Shown one piece after another: positions 18,290 to 26,858 of a stretch of DNA of 64,000 nucleotides (the stretch's first letter is position 1; the number at the start of each line of letters is the position of its first letter). The stretch covers positions 2,337,501-2,401,500 of the forward strand of contig NC_004113.1 in NCBI RefSeq assembly GCF_000011345.1, given 5' to 3'. The DNA comes from Thermosynechococcus vestitus BP-1 (GTDB taxonomy: Bacteria > Cyanobacteriota > Cyanobacteriia > Thermosynechococcales > Thermosynechococcaceae). The notes under the pieces were generated by a model. That model was given only the letters and a program-made list of their open reading frames with translations, ran no database searches and was not told where the DNA came from. The position numbers and the translations under genes are program-made.

Positions 18290-18620
18290 TGGTGGGGGCG
18301 GAGGGACTTGAACCCTCACGACTTGTTTAAGGTCAACGGATTTTCATCCTCCTGCCGCTTTCGCGACCACCCCTTGGGTGTTGAGGATTGGACTCTCCCT
18401 TTACCCGCGTAGAGGATCTACGGTAGGGTAGCTCCCGTCGAGTCTCTGCACCTTCCGTTTCCGTAGGGAGGCTCCTGGGAAACGGCTTGGCTCAGGATTG
18501 CCATATTTGCCCTGTGGACAAACGTAGGTTTCCCTGAATTTGAGAGCATTCACTTAATAGATTTCTCTACTAAGGCTCAATTGCTTAAGTCCGCAGCGTC
18601 TACCATTCCGCCACGCCCCC
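18290..18620 (-). tRNA. tRNA-Leu(UAA), interrupted by a group I intron
   Basis: On the minus strand, exon 1 runs from 18620 to 18587 (34 nt, ending CTT) and exon 2 from 18344 to 18290. Joined, they give an acceptor stem GGGGGCG/CGCCCCC, a class II long variable arm, a GGTTCAAGTCC T-arm and an encoded CCA end. The anticodon UAA is split after its first base, the position of the ancestral cyanobacterial and plastid tRNA-Leu intron. Anticodon stem pairing (CGGA/TCCG) fixes the splice sites. Confidence 0.95.
18345..18586 (-). ncRNA. Group I intron in tRNA-Leu(UAA)
   Basis: This 242-nt self-splicing intron inserts after U34 of the anticodon. It begins AAGCAATTGAGCCTTAGTAG and ends with GGATG (terminal G), and contains the core segments CAATCCTGAGCCAAGC and GACTCGACGGGAGCTACC, which read as the P/Q and R/S elements of cyanobacterial tRNA-Leu introns. 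It contains no reading frame, which is normal for this small intron class. The homologous intron is found in many cyanobacteria and in plastids. Confidence 0.9.
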
Positions 18621-18665
18621 TTAAGTACCGCTACTATACCACCTTGGCTTTGGGGGATGCAATTC

Positions 18666-19733
18666 CTACGGACGTTGGTAATACGCCCGCAAAGCCTCCA
18701 GAAGACGCTGATTTTCGCTGTCACGGCGCACCGCTACCCGGAAGTAGGAAGCGCCCAATTCGGGAAAGCTGCAACAGTCGCGAATCAAAATGCGATGCTG
18801 CTGTAGGAGGTAGGTTTGCACCGACAAAATGGAGCCGCTGGCTTGAATGAGTAAAAAGTTTGCCTTGCTCTTGGTCACCACCTTGAGTTCGGGCAAAGTG
18901 TTCAGCGCAGCGGCAAAGGCCTGGCGTGTGGGTGGCAGCCACTGCCATGTGTGCTCCTGAAAGGGGCGATCGCCTAAAGCCGTAACGCCAGCGATGATGG
19001 CCAGATTGTTCACACTCCAAGGATCCCGCCATGCTCGCCAGCGCTGCCAACGTTCGGGGGAGGAGACGGCATACCCTAGACGCAGACCCGCTAGACCATA
19101 AAACTTCGTCAGCGATCGCACAACAATTAAATTGGGGTACTCAGGCACCGCCGCTATTAGAGACTCGTTTGCCGCCGGCGGCAAAAAGTCCATAAAGGCC
19201 TCATCCAGCACCACTAAGGCACCTGTCTCGAGCAGGGGTTGGAGATGATGCCGCGACCAGAGATGCCCACTGGGGTTATGGGGGTTGTTGACAATGATGG
19301 CATCTGCCGGCGTCAGTTTTGGTAAGACTTCTGAGAAGTTGTTTTGTACCTGTGGCAGAGGCAGGGGAACCACTGTACTGTCAAAGGCCGCCACTGCCCG
19401 CCGATAGTCGGCAAAGGCAGGAACAACCACAAAGACCCGCTGCCGCTGCCCACATTCACGCCCCACCCATGTCAACAACTCTGCTGCACCATTGCCCACC
19501 AAAAAATAATCCTTCGGCAGCCGATGAAGGGTAGTCAGGGCCTCCACCAAGGGACGGCAATCGGGATCGGGATAGTCGCGAATTGTGGCAAGAGAGGCCT
19601 GTAGGGCAGCAATCACTGACTTTGGCGGCCCCCAAGGGTTGAGACTGGCAGAGAAATCCAAGATCTCATTGGGGGTACAGCGAGCGATCGCTGCCGCCCA
19701 AGCTAAATTGCCACCGTGGCGCGGGGGATGCAA
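18666..19733 (-). CDS. cobD: CobD/HisC-like PLP-dependent aminotransferase (threonine-phosphate decarboxylase type)
   Basis: This is a fold-type I PLP enzyme of 355 residues from the TTG at 19733. The N-terminus HGGNLAWAAAIA...EILDFSASLNPWGPP is typical of L-threonine-O-3-phosphate decarboxylase (CobD), which makes the aminopropanol arm of cobalamin. The PLP site is VRSLTKFYGLAGLRLGY with the Schiff-base Lys, and NNPHNPSGHLW and VLDEAFMDF are also present. HisC (histidinol-phosphate aminotransferase) is the main alternative because the two families are close. No ATG is available near the family start; TTG lies one base after the TAG of the upstream HU gene, so re-initiation is likely. The frame is open further upstream, inside HU. 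Confidence 0.8.
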   Translation of the reverse strand: MHPPRHGGNLAWAAAIARCTPNEILDFSASLNPWGPPKSVIAALQASLATIRDYPDPDCRPLVEALTTLHRLPKDYFLVGNGAAELLTWVGRECGQRQRVFVVVPAFADYRRAVAAFDSTVVPLPLPQVQNNFSEVLPKLTPADAIIVNNPHNPSGHLWSRHHLQPLLETGALVVLDEAFMDFLPPAANESLIAAVPEYPNLIVVRSLTKFYGLAGLRLGYAVSSPERWQRWRAWRDPWSVNNLAIIAGVTALGDRPFQEHTWQWLPPTRQAFAAALNTLPELKVVTKSKANFLLIQASGSILSVQTYLLQQHRILIRDCCSFPELGASYFRVAVRRDSENQRLLEALRAYYQRP

Positions 19734-19734
19734 A

Positions 19735-20061
19735 CTATTTTTTCTTGCCCTTGGCCGCTGGTTCCGCCGCCGCAGGAGGCGCAACTTTTTCTTTGAAGAG
19801 TTTCCCTGCGGAAAAGGCGGGGACGTTAGTTGCTGGGATTTGCATTTTTTCCTTGGTTTTGGGGTTGCGCCCTTCACGGGCTTTGCGCTCCCGACGTTCA
19901 AAGGCACCAAAGCCCACCAGGGTTACTTTTTCTCCCTTAGCCACGGCCTCCATGATTTCCTCCACAGTGGCAGAGATAATCGCCTCAACTTGCTTTTTGG
20001 TGACGTTGTTGGCGCTATGGGCACGGTTAAACACAGCATCCACGAGCTCAGCTTTATTCAT
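19735..20061 (-). CDS. hupB: DNA-binding protein HU
   Basis: This 108-residue nucleoid protein binds and bends DNA as a dimer. The sequence starts MNKAELVDAVFNRA and shows VTLVGFGAFERRERKAREGRNPKTKEKMQIPA, the beta-arm region with the conserved Pro, and VPAFSAGKLFKEKV. It carries an extra Ala/Pro/Lys-rich tail (PPAAAEPAAKGKKK) beyond the usual 90 residues. ATG at 20061 gives the canonical start; a frame extension to 20070 adds MIP only. The downstream CobD-like gene begins one base after the stop. Confidence 0.95.
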   Translation of the reverse strand: MNKAELVDAVFNRAHSANNVTKKQVEAIISATVEEIMEAVAKGEKVTLVGFGAFERRERKAREGRNPKTKEKMQIPATNVPAFSAGKLFKEKVAPPAAAEPAAKGKKK

Positions 20062-20368
20062 GGGGATCACTCCACAGAAACATTAAAGATTGTTTAATTG
20101 AGAAGATAGTGGTGAAAGGCACGAAACCCTTGCCTCTGCTTGCTTTCAAGCCTCATTCTAGAATAGCCAGACCCCAAGTGTAACCCTGAAACCTTTAAGA
20201 TATGTGCTTTTCCGGTGCTTTTATCCATTAGAAATCCCTGAAACCCTTGATTTATCAGTCCTTTAGCAGATTCCCCCTACCTTTGAGATGGGTTTTAGGT
20301 CAGTGACAGTTGTTAGAAAAATTAACAAATTGCAGCAACCTGAGGGTTGAACGTGGCTCCCACAGCAC
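20062..20368. other. Upstream region of the HU gene
   Basis: About 300 bp without a gene. It is AT-rich near 20075-20100 and 20305-20335 and must hold the HU promoter (minus strand). I could not assign a definite -35/-10 pair. A long leader is plausible. Confidence 0.4.
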
Positions 20369-20391
20369 AAAAAAGCCCCCTAGAGGGGGGA
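20369..20391 (-). terminator. Rho-independent terminator after pgk
   Basis: Read on the minus strand, CCCCCTCTAGGGGG forms a strong hairpin followed by CTTTTTTG. It lies about 90 bp after the pgk stop codon. Confidence 0.85.
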
Positions 20392-20480
20392 TGGAAAATT
20401 CACAGAAAATTCACAAATTTGATGATTCGATGCAGAAGCGTTGATCAAGATTGATCGAGAAGAGGATGTCTGATGACGGC

Positions 20481-21683
20481 CTAGGCATCATCAAGGGCAG
20501 CAATACCTGGCAGTTGTTTGCCTTCGAGGAGTTCAAGACTCGCCCCGCCACCGGTGGAAATGTGGCTCATGCGATCGGCGACGCCAACTTTTTCCACAGC
20601 AGCCACAGAATCGCCGCCGCCAATAATTGTGCAGACCCCCTGACTGGTAAGCTCAGCCAAATAGCGGGCGATCGCCTCTGTCCCCTTGGCAAATTGATCA
20701 AACTCAAACACCCCCATTGGGCCGTTCCAGATCACCGTTTTGCAATCTTGGAGTGCCTCTTGGAAGCGCTTGACAGAAGCAGGCCCAATATCTAGCCCCA
20801 TCCAGTCGTCAGGAATCGCTTCGATACTGACCACTTGGCTATTGGCATCGTTGGCAAAGTTATCCGCCACGACAACATCTGTTGGCAAGAGCAACTCCAC
20901 CCCTTTCTCCTGGGCCTTGGTTTCCAGGTGCTTGGCTAGTTCCAATTTGTCTTCTTCCACGAGAGACTTGCCAACATTGAGCCCCCGCGCTTTATAGAAA
21001 GTGAAGATCATGCCGCCGCCAATGAGCAATTTATCCACTTTTTCTAAAAGGGCTTCAATGACACCAATCTTAGAAGAGACTTTTGATCCCCCGACAATAG
21101 CCGCCAGGGGACGGCGGGGATGTTCGATGGCATTTTGCAGATATTCCAGTTCTTTCTCCATCAAAAAGCCCGCCACGCAAGGACTGAGGTACTGAGTCAC
21201 CCCAGCGGTTGAGGCATGGGCGCGGTGGGCAGTGCCAAAGGCATCATTGACATAGACTTCTGCACAGGCGGCCAGTTGCTTGGCAAATTCGGGATCGTTT
21301 TTTTCTTCCCCCGGATGGAAGCGCACATTCTCCAGTAGGCAGACATCCCCGTTGGCCATGGCTTGGGTGTGGGCGATCACCGCATCGCCAATGCAGTCAT
21401 CGAGCTTGGCCACGGGTTTGTGGAGCAGTTCTGAGAGCCGCTGGGCCACAGGGGTGAGGCGCAACTTCTCATCCACGCCCTTGGGACGGCCAAAGTGGCT
21501 GACCAGAATGACTTTTGCACCTTTGCTGATCAGGTCTTGAATGGTGGGCAGGGCCGCACGGATACGAGTCTCATCGGTGATGACGCCCTTTTCATCGACG
21601 GGGACATTAAAATCCACCCGCACGAGGACACGCTTTCCTTCTAAGTCGGCAGCGGATAATTGCGCTACGGATTTTTTAGACAC
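20481..21683 (-). CDS. pgk: Phosphoglycerate kinase
   Basis: This 400-residue enzyme of glycolysis and the Calvin cycle transfers phosphate between 1,3-bisphosphoglycerate and ADP. Landmarks are [19 protein letters not shown], the [15 protein letters not shown] segment, [25 protein letters not shown] and the C-terminal [13 protein letters not shown] and [14 protein letters not shown]. The start is GTG at 21683 (residues begin [10 protein letters not shown]), placed seven bases after a perfect AGGAGG. The frame stays open 420 bases further upstream, but that part overlaps the divergent universal stress protein gene and has no pgk homology. It ends in its own terminator. Confidence 0.96.
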   Translation of the reverse strand: MSKKSVAQLSAADLEGKRVLVRVDFNVPVDEKGVITDETRIRAALPTIQDLISKGAKVILVSHFGRPKGVDEKLRLTPVAQRLSELLHKPVAKLDDCIGDAVIAHTQAMANGDVCLLENVRFHPGEEKNDPEFAKQLAACAEVYVNDAFGTAHRAHASTAGVTQYLSPCVAGFLMEKELEYLQNAIEHPRRPLAAIVGGSKVSSKIGVIEALLEKVDKLLIGGGMIFTFYKARGLNVGKSLVEEDKLELAKHLETKAQEKGVELLLPTDVVVADNFANDANSQVVSIEAIPDDWMGLDIGPASVKRFQEALQDCKTVIWNGPMGVFEFDQFAKGTEAIARYLAELTSQGVCTIIGGGDSVAAVEKVGVADRMSHISTGGGASLELLEGKQLPGIAALDDA

Positions 21684-21831
21684 GCTAGAGCCTCCTAAAT
21701 GCGTTAAAAGATAGATGATAGTACTAGGGGCATAACAATCCCGGCTAGCGATGGAGTGATGCGCTACAAATCCCTCACCTGATTCTACCCAAGGGCGTGC
21801 CCTTCCACTTGACTCCCATGAGGTGAACTCT

Positions 21832-22221
21832 ATGTTCAAGACCATTCTTTTTCCCATTGACCGTAGCCGTGACACCCAAGAAGCCATGCCCACTGTGGTT
21901 GAGATGGTGAAACTGTTCCAGAGCCAGTTGTTTTTGCTGTCGGTGGAGGAAAGCCCAGAACCCGATCCGGAGCTAGAGGCAGCGATCGCTGAATTTTTGA
22001 ATCGAGTGAAGGAAGCCTTTGCCCAACAGGCGATTGTGGCGGAAACCTTGCTACGGCGCGGCAAACCTGCCTTTGTGATCTGTGATGTGGCCGATGAGAT
22101 CAATGCCAGCTTAATTATTATGGGCTGCCGAGGAACGGCGCTTACCCCAGAGGGATTTCAAGAAAGTGTCAGCACCCGCGTCATTAATTTGGCGCCCTGT
22201 CCGGTCCTGGTGGTGCCCTAG
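21832..22221 (+). CDS. Universal stress protein (UspA family)
   Basis: This 129-residue single Usp domain starts with [20 protein letters not shown]. The C-terminal nucleotide-binding loop is present but altered: GCRG is followed by [13 protein letters not shown], where the usual G-S/T after nine residues reads E-S, so ATP binding may be weakened. ATG at 21832 sits six bases after GAGGTG; a GTG three codons earlier is less likely. It is divergent from pgk, with 148 bp between the starts. Confidence 0.85.
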   Translation: MFKTILFPIDRSRDTQEAMPTVVEMVKLFQSQLFLLSVEESPEPDPELEAAIAEFLNRVKEAFAQQAIVAETLLRRGKPAFVICDVADEINASLIIMGCRGTALTPEGFQESVSTRVINLAPCPVLVVP

Positions 22222-22333
22222 CGTAACTCAATCTTGCGGAGCTTGAAGTTTCGTCACAGACGGCCTAGTCCCTGGGGCGATCGCCGATGATTAAAGTAAA
22301 GTAAACTACCGTCTTGTCCTGTGGTTGATCTGC

Positions 22334-24892
22334 ATGCTGAATTCAACGGATGTGACGCCTATCGCTGCTGCTGCCGCTGCCGATCAACTGCAAGCCCTGG
22401 GGGTCTACATCACTATCCATGGCCATTTCTATCAGCCCCCCCGCGAAAACCCCTACCTCAATGCCATTGAATATCAACCCAGTGCCCACCCCTTTCACGA
22501 TTGGAATGAGCGCATTTACTACGAGTGCTATCGCCCCAATGCCTTTGCCCGCATCCTCAACGATCGCGGGGAGGTCATTGATATTGTCAATAACTTTGAA
22601 TACCTAAGCTTTAATATTGGCCCAACGCTCTTTAGTTGGCTGGAGCGCTACGATCTCGAGGTCTATCAGCGCATTATTGAGGCCGATCGCCACAGTTGTC
22701 AGCGCTTCAATGGCCACGGCAACGCGATCGCCCAAGTCTATAACCACATGATTCTGCCCTTGGCCAACTATCGGGATAAATTGACCCAAATTCGTTGGGG
22801 CAAGGCGGACTTTCGGCGGCGGTTTGGCCGCGAACCCGAGGGGATGTGGCTGGCAGAAACGGCCATTGATTATGAAACTGTAGCCGCACTGATTCAGGAG
22901 GGGATTCGTTTTACCGTTTTGGCGCCTTCCCAGGCTCAACGCTGTCGCCCGATTCTGCCTGAGGGGGAGGCGGAGTGGATCGAGGTCAGCGGCAGCCAAA
23001 TTGATCCAACGCGTCCCTATCGCTGCTATTTACCAGGGGGCGATCGCCAGCGGGATTACCTAGACATCTTCTTCTACGACGGTCCCATTTCGCGCGATAT
23101 AGGCTTTAGTGACCTGCTCAGTAGCTCCCAATTTCTAGCAGGACGGTTGGGGCAGGCCGTGCGCGGCGATCGTCGCCCCAGTCAAATTATTGCCGTTGCC
23201 ACCGACGGTGAGACCTTTGGCCATCATAAGCATGGCGGTGAAAAAGCCCTCGCCTATGCCTTTAGGGTGGAATTTCCACAGCGGGGTTGGCAGATTACCA
23301 ACTTTGCCTATTACCTCAGCCTCTTTCCCCCCACTTGGGAAGTGGAACTCAAACCAGTCACCGCTTGGAGTTGTGCCCATGGAGTGGATCGCTGGCAGGA
23401 CAATTGTGGCTGCGGTGGGGGTGGCGAGTGGCATCAACGGTGGCGACGCCCCTTGCGAGATGCCCTGAACTGGTTGCGGGATGAGCTCATTGATATTTAT
23501 GAAACCCTGGGCAGTGATTTATTTCAGGAGGTTTGGGCGGCCCGCGATGCCTATATTGCGGTGATTGGCGATCGCTCCCCGGAGACCCTGCACCGCTTTT
23601 TGGCACACCACCAACGTCATCCCCTGAGTCAAAGGGAGCAAATTGATGCTCTGCGTCTGCTGGAGATGCAGCACCATGCCCTGCTGATGTTTACCAGTTG
23701 TGGTTGGTTCTTTGATGAGCTCTCACGGCCGGAGGGGGTGCAAATTCTCCGCTATGCCGCACGGGCAATCGAACTGGCAGGGGATGTCGCCGGCGTACAG
23801 TTGGAACCCGAGTTTATTGAGCGGCTGGCAGCGGCCCCCAGCAATCTGCCGCAGTTTGGCGATGGGGCAAGGGTCTATCACCAGTTGGTAAAAACAGCGC
23901 AAATTAGCCTACGGCAGGTGGCTGCCCACTATGCCATCAGCTCCCTCTTTAACAGTTATCCCCGCCAACACCAACTCTACTGCTATGAGATTGAGCAGGG
24001 GGATTACCATCTCCAACGCATGGGCAGCCTGACGCTGGCGATCGGCCAAATTCAACTCACCTCGACGATGACAACCGAGTCACAACTGTTGATCTTTGCT
24101 GTCTTGCACCTGGGGGGCTGGGATTTCCACTGTGTTATTCAACCCTTCCAAGGGCGGCGCGAATATAGCCAGATCAAGACCCATCTCCTGCAAGCCTTCC
24201 AACAGGGCAGTGCGGCGCGGGTGGTGATGGCAATGACGGAACGCTTTGGGGGGCTCGCCTACAGCTTGGACGATCTCTTTGCGGAAGAACGACACCGCCT
24301 CATGGGGGTGCTGGCGCGGGAAACCCTCAACCGCTTGGATCAGCTGTATACCCAAGTCTATCGTGATAACTACGGCATCCTCATGGGGTTTCAGCGGGAT
24401 GGCCTGAGCGTGCCCCAGGAATTGCAGGTGGCCGCGGCGGTGGCTTTAACCCATCGTGCCATTAGCCATTTGCGAAGTTTAGAGCAGGACCTCAGCGATC
24501 TTGCTGATTTGCCCTTGGCAGATCTGCAAAGCCATTTGGCGGAATTGGCAGCGATCGCCCGCGAAGCGCGGCTGTTGGGCTGTCAACTTGGTCTTCAAGA
24601 GCAACAACGGCTCCTCGAGCAGACCATTACGACGGGATTACGCTATCTGGCTCACCATTTGCAGACTCATACCCTAGGACAATTGAGTCCCTTGCTTCAG
24701 GATTTGATCACAATCGCGGAGGCCTTGGGTTTGAACCTGAATCTGGATCGGGCCCAGGAGCAGCTTTATACCCTCATGGGTCAACTGCGGCAGACGGGTA
24801 GGCACCTTAGCGAGGGCGATCGCCGGCACCTACAAACCTTAGCCACCCGCCTTAGGGTTGATCCTCACCTATTGGTTCCCCTTTCTGCCTAG
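22334..24892 (+). CDS. Glycoside hydrolase family 57-like protein with DUF3536
   Basis: This is an 852-residue protein. The N-terminal GH57-like catalytic domain starts with ITIHGHFYQPPRENPYL and continues through WNERIYYECYRPNAFARI and GMWLAETAIDYETV, with DGETFGHHKHGGEKALAYAF near residue 300 as the conserved acid-containing motif. The C-terminal half is DUF3536 (LMFTSCGWFFDELSRPEGVQILRYAARAIEL), then helical repeats. GH57 members act on alpha-1,4 glucans such as glycogen, though this subgroup is uncharacterised. ATG at 22334 was preferred to TTG at 22325. The region 24893-25125 downstream has a C/G hairpin at about 24931-24957 but no U-tract. Confidence 0.85.
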   Translation: MLNSTDVTPIAAAAAADQLQALGVYITIHGHFYQPPRENPYLNAIEYQPSAHPFHDWNERIYYECYRPNAFARILNDRGEVIDIVNNFEYLSFNIGPTLFSWLERYDLEVYQRIIEADRHSCQRFNGHGNAIAQVYNHMILPLANYRDKLTQIRWGKADFRRRFGREPEGMWLAETAIDYETVAALIQEGIRFTVLAPSQAQRCRPILPEGEAEWIEVSGSQIDPTRPYRCYLPGGDRQRDYLDIFFYDGPISRDIGFSDLLSSSQFLAGRLGQAVRGDRRPSQIIAVATDGETFGHHKHGGEKALAYAFRVEFPQRGWQITNFAYYLSLFPPTWEVELKPVTAWSCAHGVDRWQDNCGCGGGGEWHQRWRRPLRDALNWLRDELIDIYETLGSDLFQEVWAARDAYIAVIGDRSPETLHRFLAHHQRHPLSQREQIDALRLLEMQHHALLMFTSCGWFFDELSRPEGVQILRYAARAIELAGDVAGVQLEPEFIERLAAAPSNLPQFGDGARVYHQLVKTAQISLRQVAAHYAISSLFNSYPRQHQLYCYEIEQGDYHLQRMGSLTLAIGQIQLTSTMTTESQLLIFAVLHLGGWDFHCVIQPFQGRREYSQIKTHLLQAFQQGSAARVVMAMTERFGGLAYSLDDLFAEERHRLMGVLARETLNRLDQLYTQVYRDNYGILMGFQRDGLSVPQELQVAAAVALTHRAISHLRSLEQDLSDLADLPLADLQSHLAELAAIAREARLLGCQLGLQEQQRLLEQTITTGLRYLAHHLQTHTLGQLSPLLQDLITIAEALGLNLNLDRAQEQLYTLMGQLRQTGRHLSEGDRRHLQTLATRLRVDPHLLVPLSA

Positions 24893-25125
24893 GAAAGCAT
24901 CACCCCTCAGTCTAGAACCAATCCAGAGTGCTTCCCCCCAAAAGTGCTGGGGGCATCGCGACTTCAGGGGAGGGTTGGCAGCGGTAGATGTCTAGCAGGT
25001 GAGGAAAGTTGCCTCTACCAAGACCAAACCGACATCTAGTTTCGTTAAAATCAGCAAACTAGCCCCATAGGCCGGCCTAGGTAGGGGAAGTAGAGAGTAG
25101 ATAGAAACAGTTGTGAGGAGTGGGT

Positions 25126-25869
25126 ATGGCGTCAACGTTGCCAGAAATGGCTGAGGCTTTGGTTGCTTCATCTTCTGCTGCTGAGCGGGGGCTGATCCCA
25201 CGGGTATTGCAACCGGCACTGCAGTGGTGGTTATCCTCACAGTTAGAGCAGGCAACCGGCCTGGAAATTGAGATTCAAGGGGGCGATCGCCAGCTATTGC
25301 GGGGGTACTTGCCCCATGTGCGCGTTGCCGCAGCAAAAGCCAGTTATCGCGGGATTCAATTGCGCCAAGCGGCCGTCCAAGCGGAACAGATTCAAATTAA
25401 TCTAGGGCAGGTGTTGCGGGGCAAACCCCTAAAACTCTTGGCACCGGTGCCCCTGCGGGGGGAGCTGGTTCTGAGCCAAGACGATCTCAACGCCTCCTTG
25501 GGGGCTCCCCTCCTGCAATCCGGCCTAGGGGAACTACTGAAATTGCTCCATCAGCGGGGCTTGGGCAAGGCGGGAGTGGATCTCCAAGAGTGGCAACTGC
25601 TACAAACACAGGGAGAATTGGGGCCGGGCTGCCTCAAACTGATCTTCTCGATGGTGAATGCCCAAGGAGAGCAGGTGGATTGGCCTCTAATGACCCATGT
25701 GCGCTTGCAGGATGAACGGACCCTCTGCTTAGAAAAGGTGCACTGGCAAGGGGAACGTGACATTCACCCCACAGTGACCATTGATTTGGGTGATGGGGTT
25801 GCTCTTCAAGAGTTGCGGCTAGAAGCGGCTGCCCTCAGGGTACAGGGAATGATTTGCATTTATCCCTAG
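25126..25869 (+). CDS. DUF2993 (LmeA-like) lipid-associated protein
   Basis: This 247-residue protein has the DUF2993 pattern: a helical N-terminus (PRVLQPALQWWLSSQLEQATGLEIEIQGGDRQLLRG) followed by beta-strand repeats (RVAAAKASYRGIQLRQAAVQAEQIQINL, VPLRGELVLSQDDLNASL). Actinobacterial LmeA is a mannosyltransferase-related lipid protein; the cyanobacterial version has no assigned function. The ATG at 25126 follows GTGAGGAGTGGGT. The last 51 bases overlap, convergently, the 3' end of trpF, unusually long for two real genes. Confidence 0.75.
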   Translation: MASTLPEMAEALVASSSAAERGLIPRVLQPALQWWLSSQLEQATGLEIEIQGGDRQLLRGYLPHVRVAAAKASYRGIQLRQAAVQAEQIQINLGQVLRGKPLKLLAPVPLRGELVLSQDDLNASLGAPLLQSGLGELLKLLHQRGLGKAGVDLQEWQLLQTQGELGPGCLKLIFSMVNAQGEQVDWPLMTHVRLQDERTLCLEKVHWQGERDIHPTVTIDLGDGVALQELRLEAAALRVQGMICIYP

Positions 25870-26511
25870 GTTGCTCAGCAACGCTGCCACGCGCCCTAGA
25901 TCCTTGACCCCCGGCCGACTTTCCACCCCACTGGCCAGATCAATCCCCTGGGGTTGAGTTTGGGCGATCGCTTGCCGGCAATTTTCGGGTGTAATGCCCC
26001 CCGCCAGCCACCAAGGGCAGGGAATGTGCAACGCTTTGAGGAGCGTCCAGTCAAAGGGCTGACCTGTGCCTCCCAACTGCTGCGGATGGTAAGCATCCAA
26101 GAGAATGCGATCTACCGTCGACGCGTAGGCTGGGATTGCTGCCAATGTAGCTGCCGATTGCACCCGCAGGGCTTTGATGAGCACGATATTGGGGAAGGTC
26201 TGGCGCACCGATTGGCAAAATTCAGGGGATTCACTGCCATGGAGCTGGAGCGCTTGGACCCCTGTGGTTGTGACTAAATTGGCTAATGCCTCTAAATCAA
26301 GATTGGCGACAACAGCTACCGTCAGCACGGCAGGGGGCAATTGCCGACAAATCTCTGCAATGGTTGGGGCGCTGACGTAGCGGGGCGAATGGGGGACAGT
26401 AATGAAGCCAAGAGCACTGACACCCATTTGGGCGATCGCGATCGCCTGCTCAGGGAGGGTCAAACCACAAATTTTAACAGCAATTCTTGCAGGGATAGTT
26501 GAGTTAAGCAT
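25819..26511 (-). CDS. trpF: Phosphoribosylanthranilate isomerase
   Basis: This 230-residue TIM-barrel enzyme of tryptophan synthesis performs the Amadori rearrangement of phosphoribosylanthranilate. Motifs are VKICGLTLPEQAIAIAQMGVSALGF with the catalytic Cys, LHGSESPEFCQ, LLDAYHPQQLGGTGQPFDW with the catalytic Asp, and WWLAGGITPENC and DLASGVESRPGVKD. The 3' end overlaps DUF2993 by 51 bp. The start codon (26511) touches the first of the direct repeats that precede psaK, so the two genes share a short divergent control region. Confidence 0.94.
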   Translation of the reverse strand: MLNSTIPARIAVKICGLTLPEQAIAIAQMGVSALGFITVPHSPRYVSAPTIAEICRQLPPAVLTVAVVANLDLEALANLVTTTGVQALQLHGSESPEFCQSVRQTFPNIVLIKALRVQSAATLAAIPAYASTVDRILLDAYHPQQLGGTGQPFDWTLLKALHIPCPWWLAGGITPENCRQAIAQTQPQGIDLASGVESRPGVKDLGRVAALLSNLGINANHSLYPEGSRF

Positions 26512-26574
26512 TTGTAACGAGATGCACCGTTTTGTAACGAACTGGGGGTGGCCGATCGGGCGGTTCCGTATAAT
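26511..26574 (+). promoter_or_regulatory. psaK promoter with direct repeats resembling HLR1 (RpaB) half-sites
   Basis: TTTGTAACGA occurs twice, at 26511-26520 and 26531-26540, exactly 20 bp apart. Each contains the reverse complement of GTTACAAA, which fits the HLR1 half-site (G/T)TTACA(T/A)(T/A) bound by RpaB in photosystem I genes. Known HLR1 copies are usually one helical turn apart; here they are two. A perfect -10 TATAAT at 26569-26574 lies 32 bp before the psaK ATG. RpaB control is inferred. Confidence 0.55.
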
Positions 26575-26606
26575 TCATGGGCAATTGTACCCATTTAGGA
26601 GGAACC

Positions 26607-26858
26607 ATGGTGTTAGCCACGCTCCCCGATACCACTTGGACGCCCTCTGTGGGGTTGGTGGTGATCCTCTGCAACCTGTTTGCGATCGCCCTTGGCCGCT
26701 ATGCCATTCAATCGCGGGGAAAAGGCCCCGGCTTACCCATTGCCTTGCCTGCCCTCTTTGAGGGCTTTGGTCTGCCAGAATTGCTGGCCACCACCAGCTT
26801 TGGTCACCTTTTGGCGGCTGGCGTTGTCAGTGGCCTACAGTACGCCGGCGCCCTCTAG
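26607..26858 (+). CDS. psaK: Photosystem I subunit PsaK
   Basis: This 83-residue, two-helix peripheral subunit of photosystem I lies on the rim of the complex and binds chlorophyll and carotenoid. The sequence has a first helix (VGLVVILCNLFAIALGRYAI), a loop QSRGKGPGLPIALPALFEGFGLPELLAT and a second helix (FGHLLAAGVVSGLQYAGAL). It begins MVLATLPDTTWTPSVG after a perfect AGGAGG, with a strong promoter upstream. The last 24 bases overlap the end of the convergent serine hydrolase gene. Confidence 0.95.
   Translation: MVLATLPDTTWTPSVGLVVILCNLFAIALGRYAIQSRGKGPGLPIALPALFEGFGLPELLATTSFGHLLAAGVVSGLQYAGAL

Noticed and set aside
21684-22103. N-terminal extension of pgk
   Set aside because: Overlaps the universal stress protein gene antisense; perfect AGGAGG and family start both point to GTG 21683.
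22604-22999. Minus-strand frame opposite the GH57 gene
   Set aside because: Shadow of the real gene; no domain.
25107-25122. ACTCCTCAC on the minus strand, as in the sRNA Yfr1
   Set aside because: It is simply the reverse of the DUF2993 ribosome binding site; no flanking hairpins or terminator.
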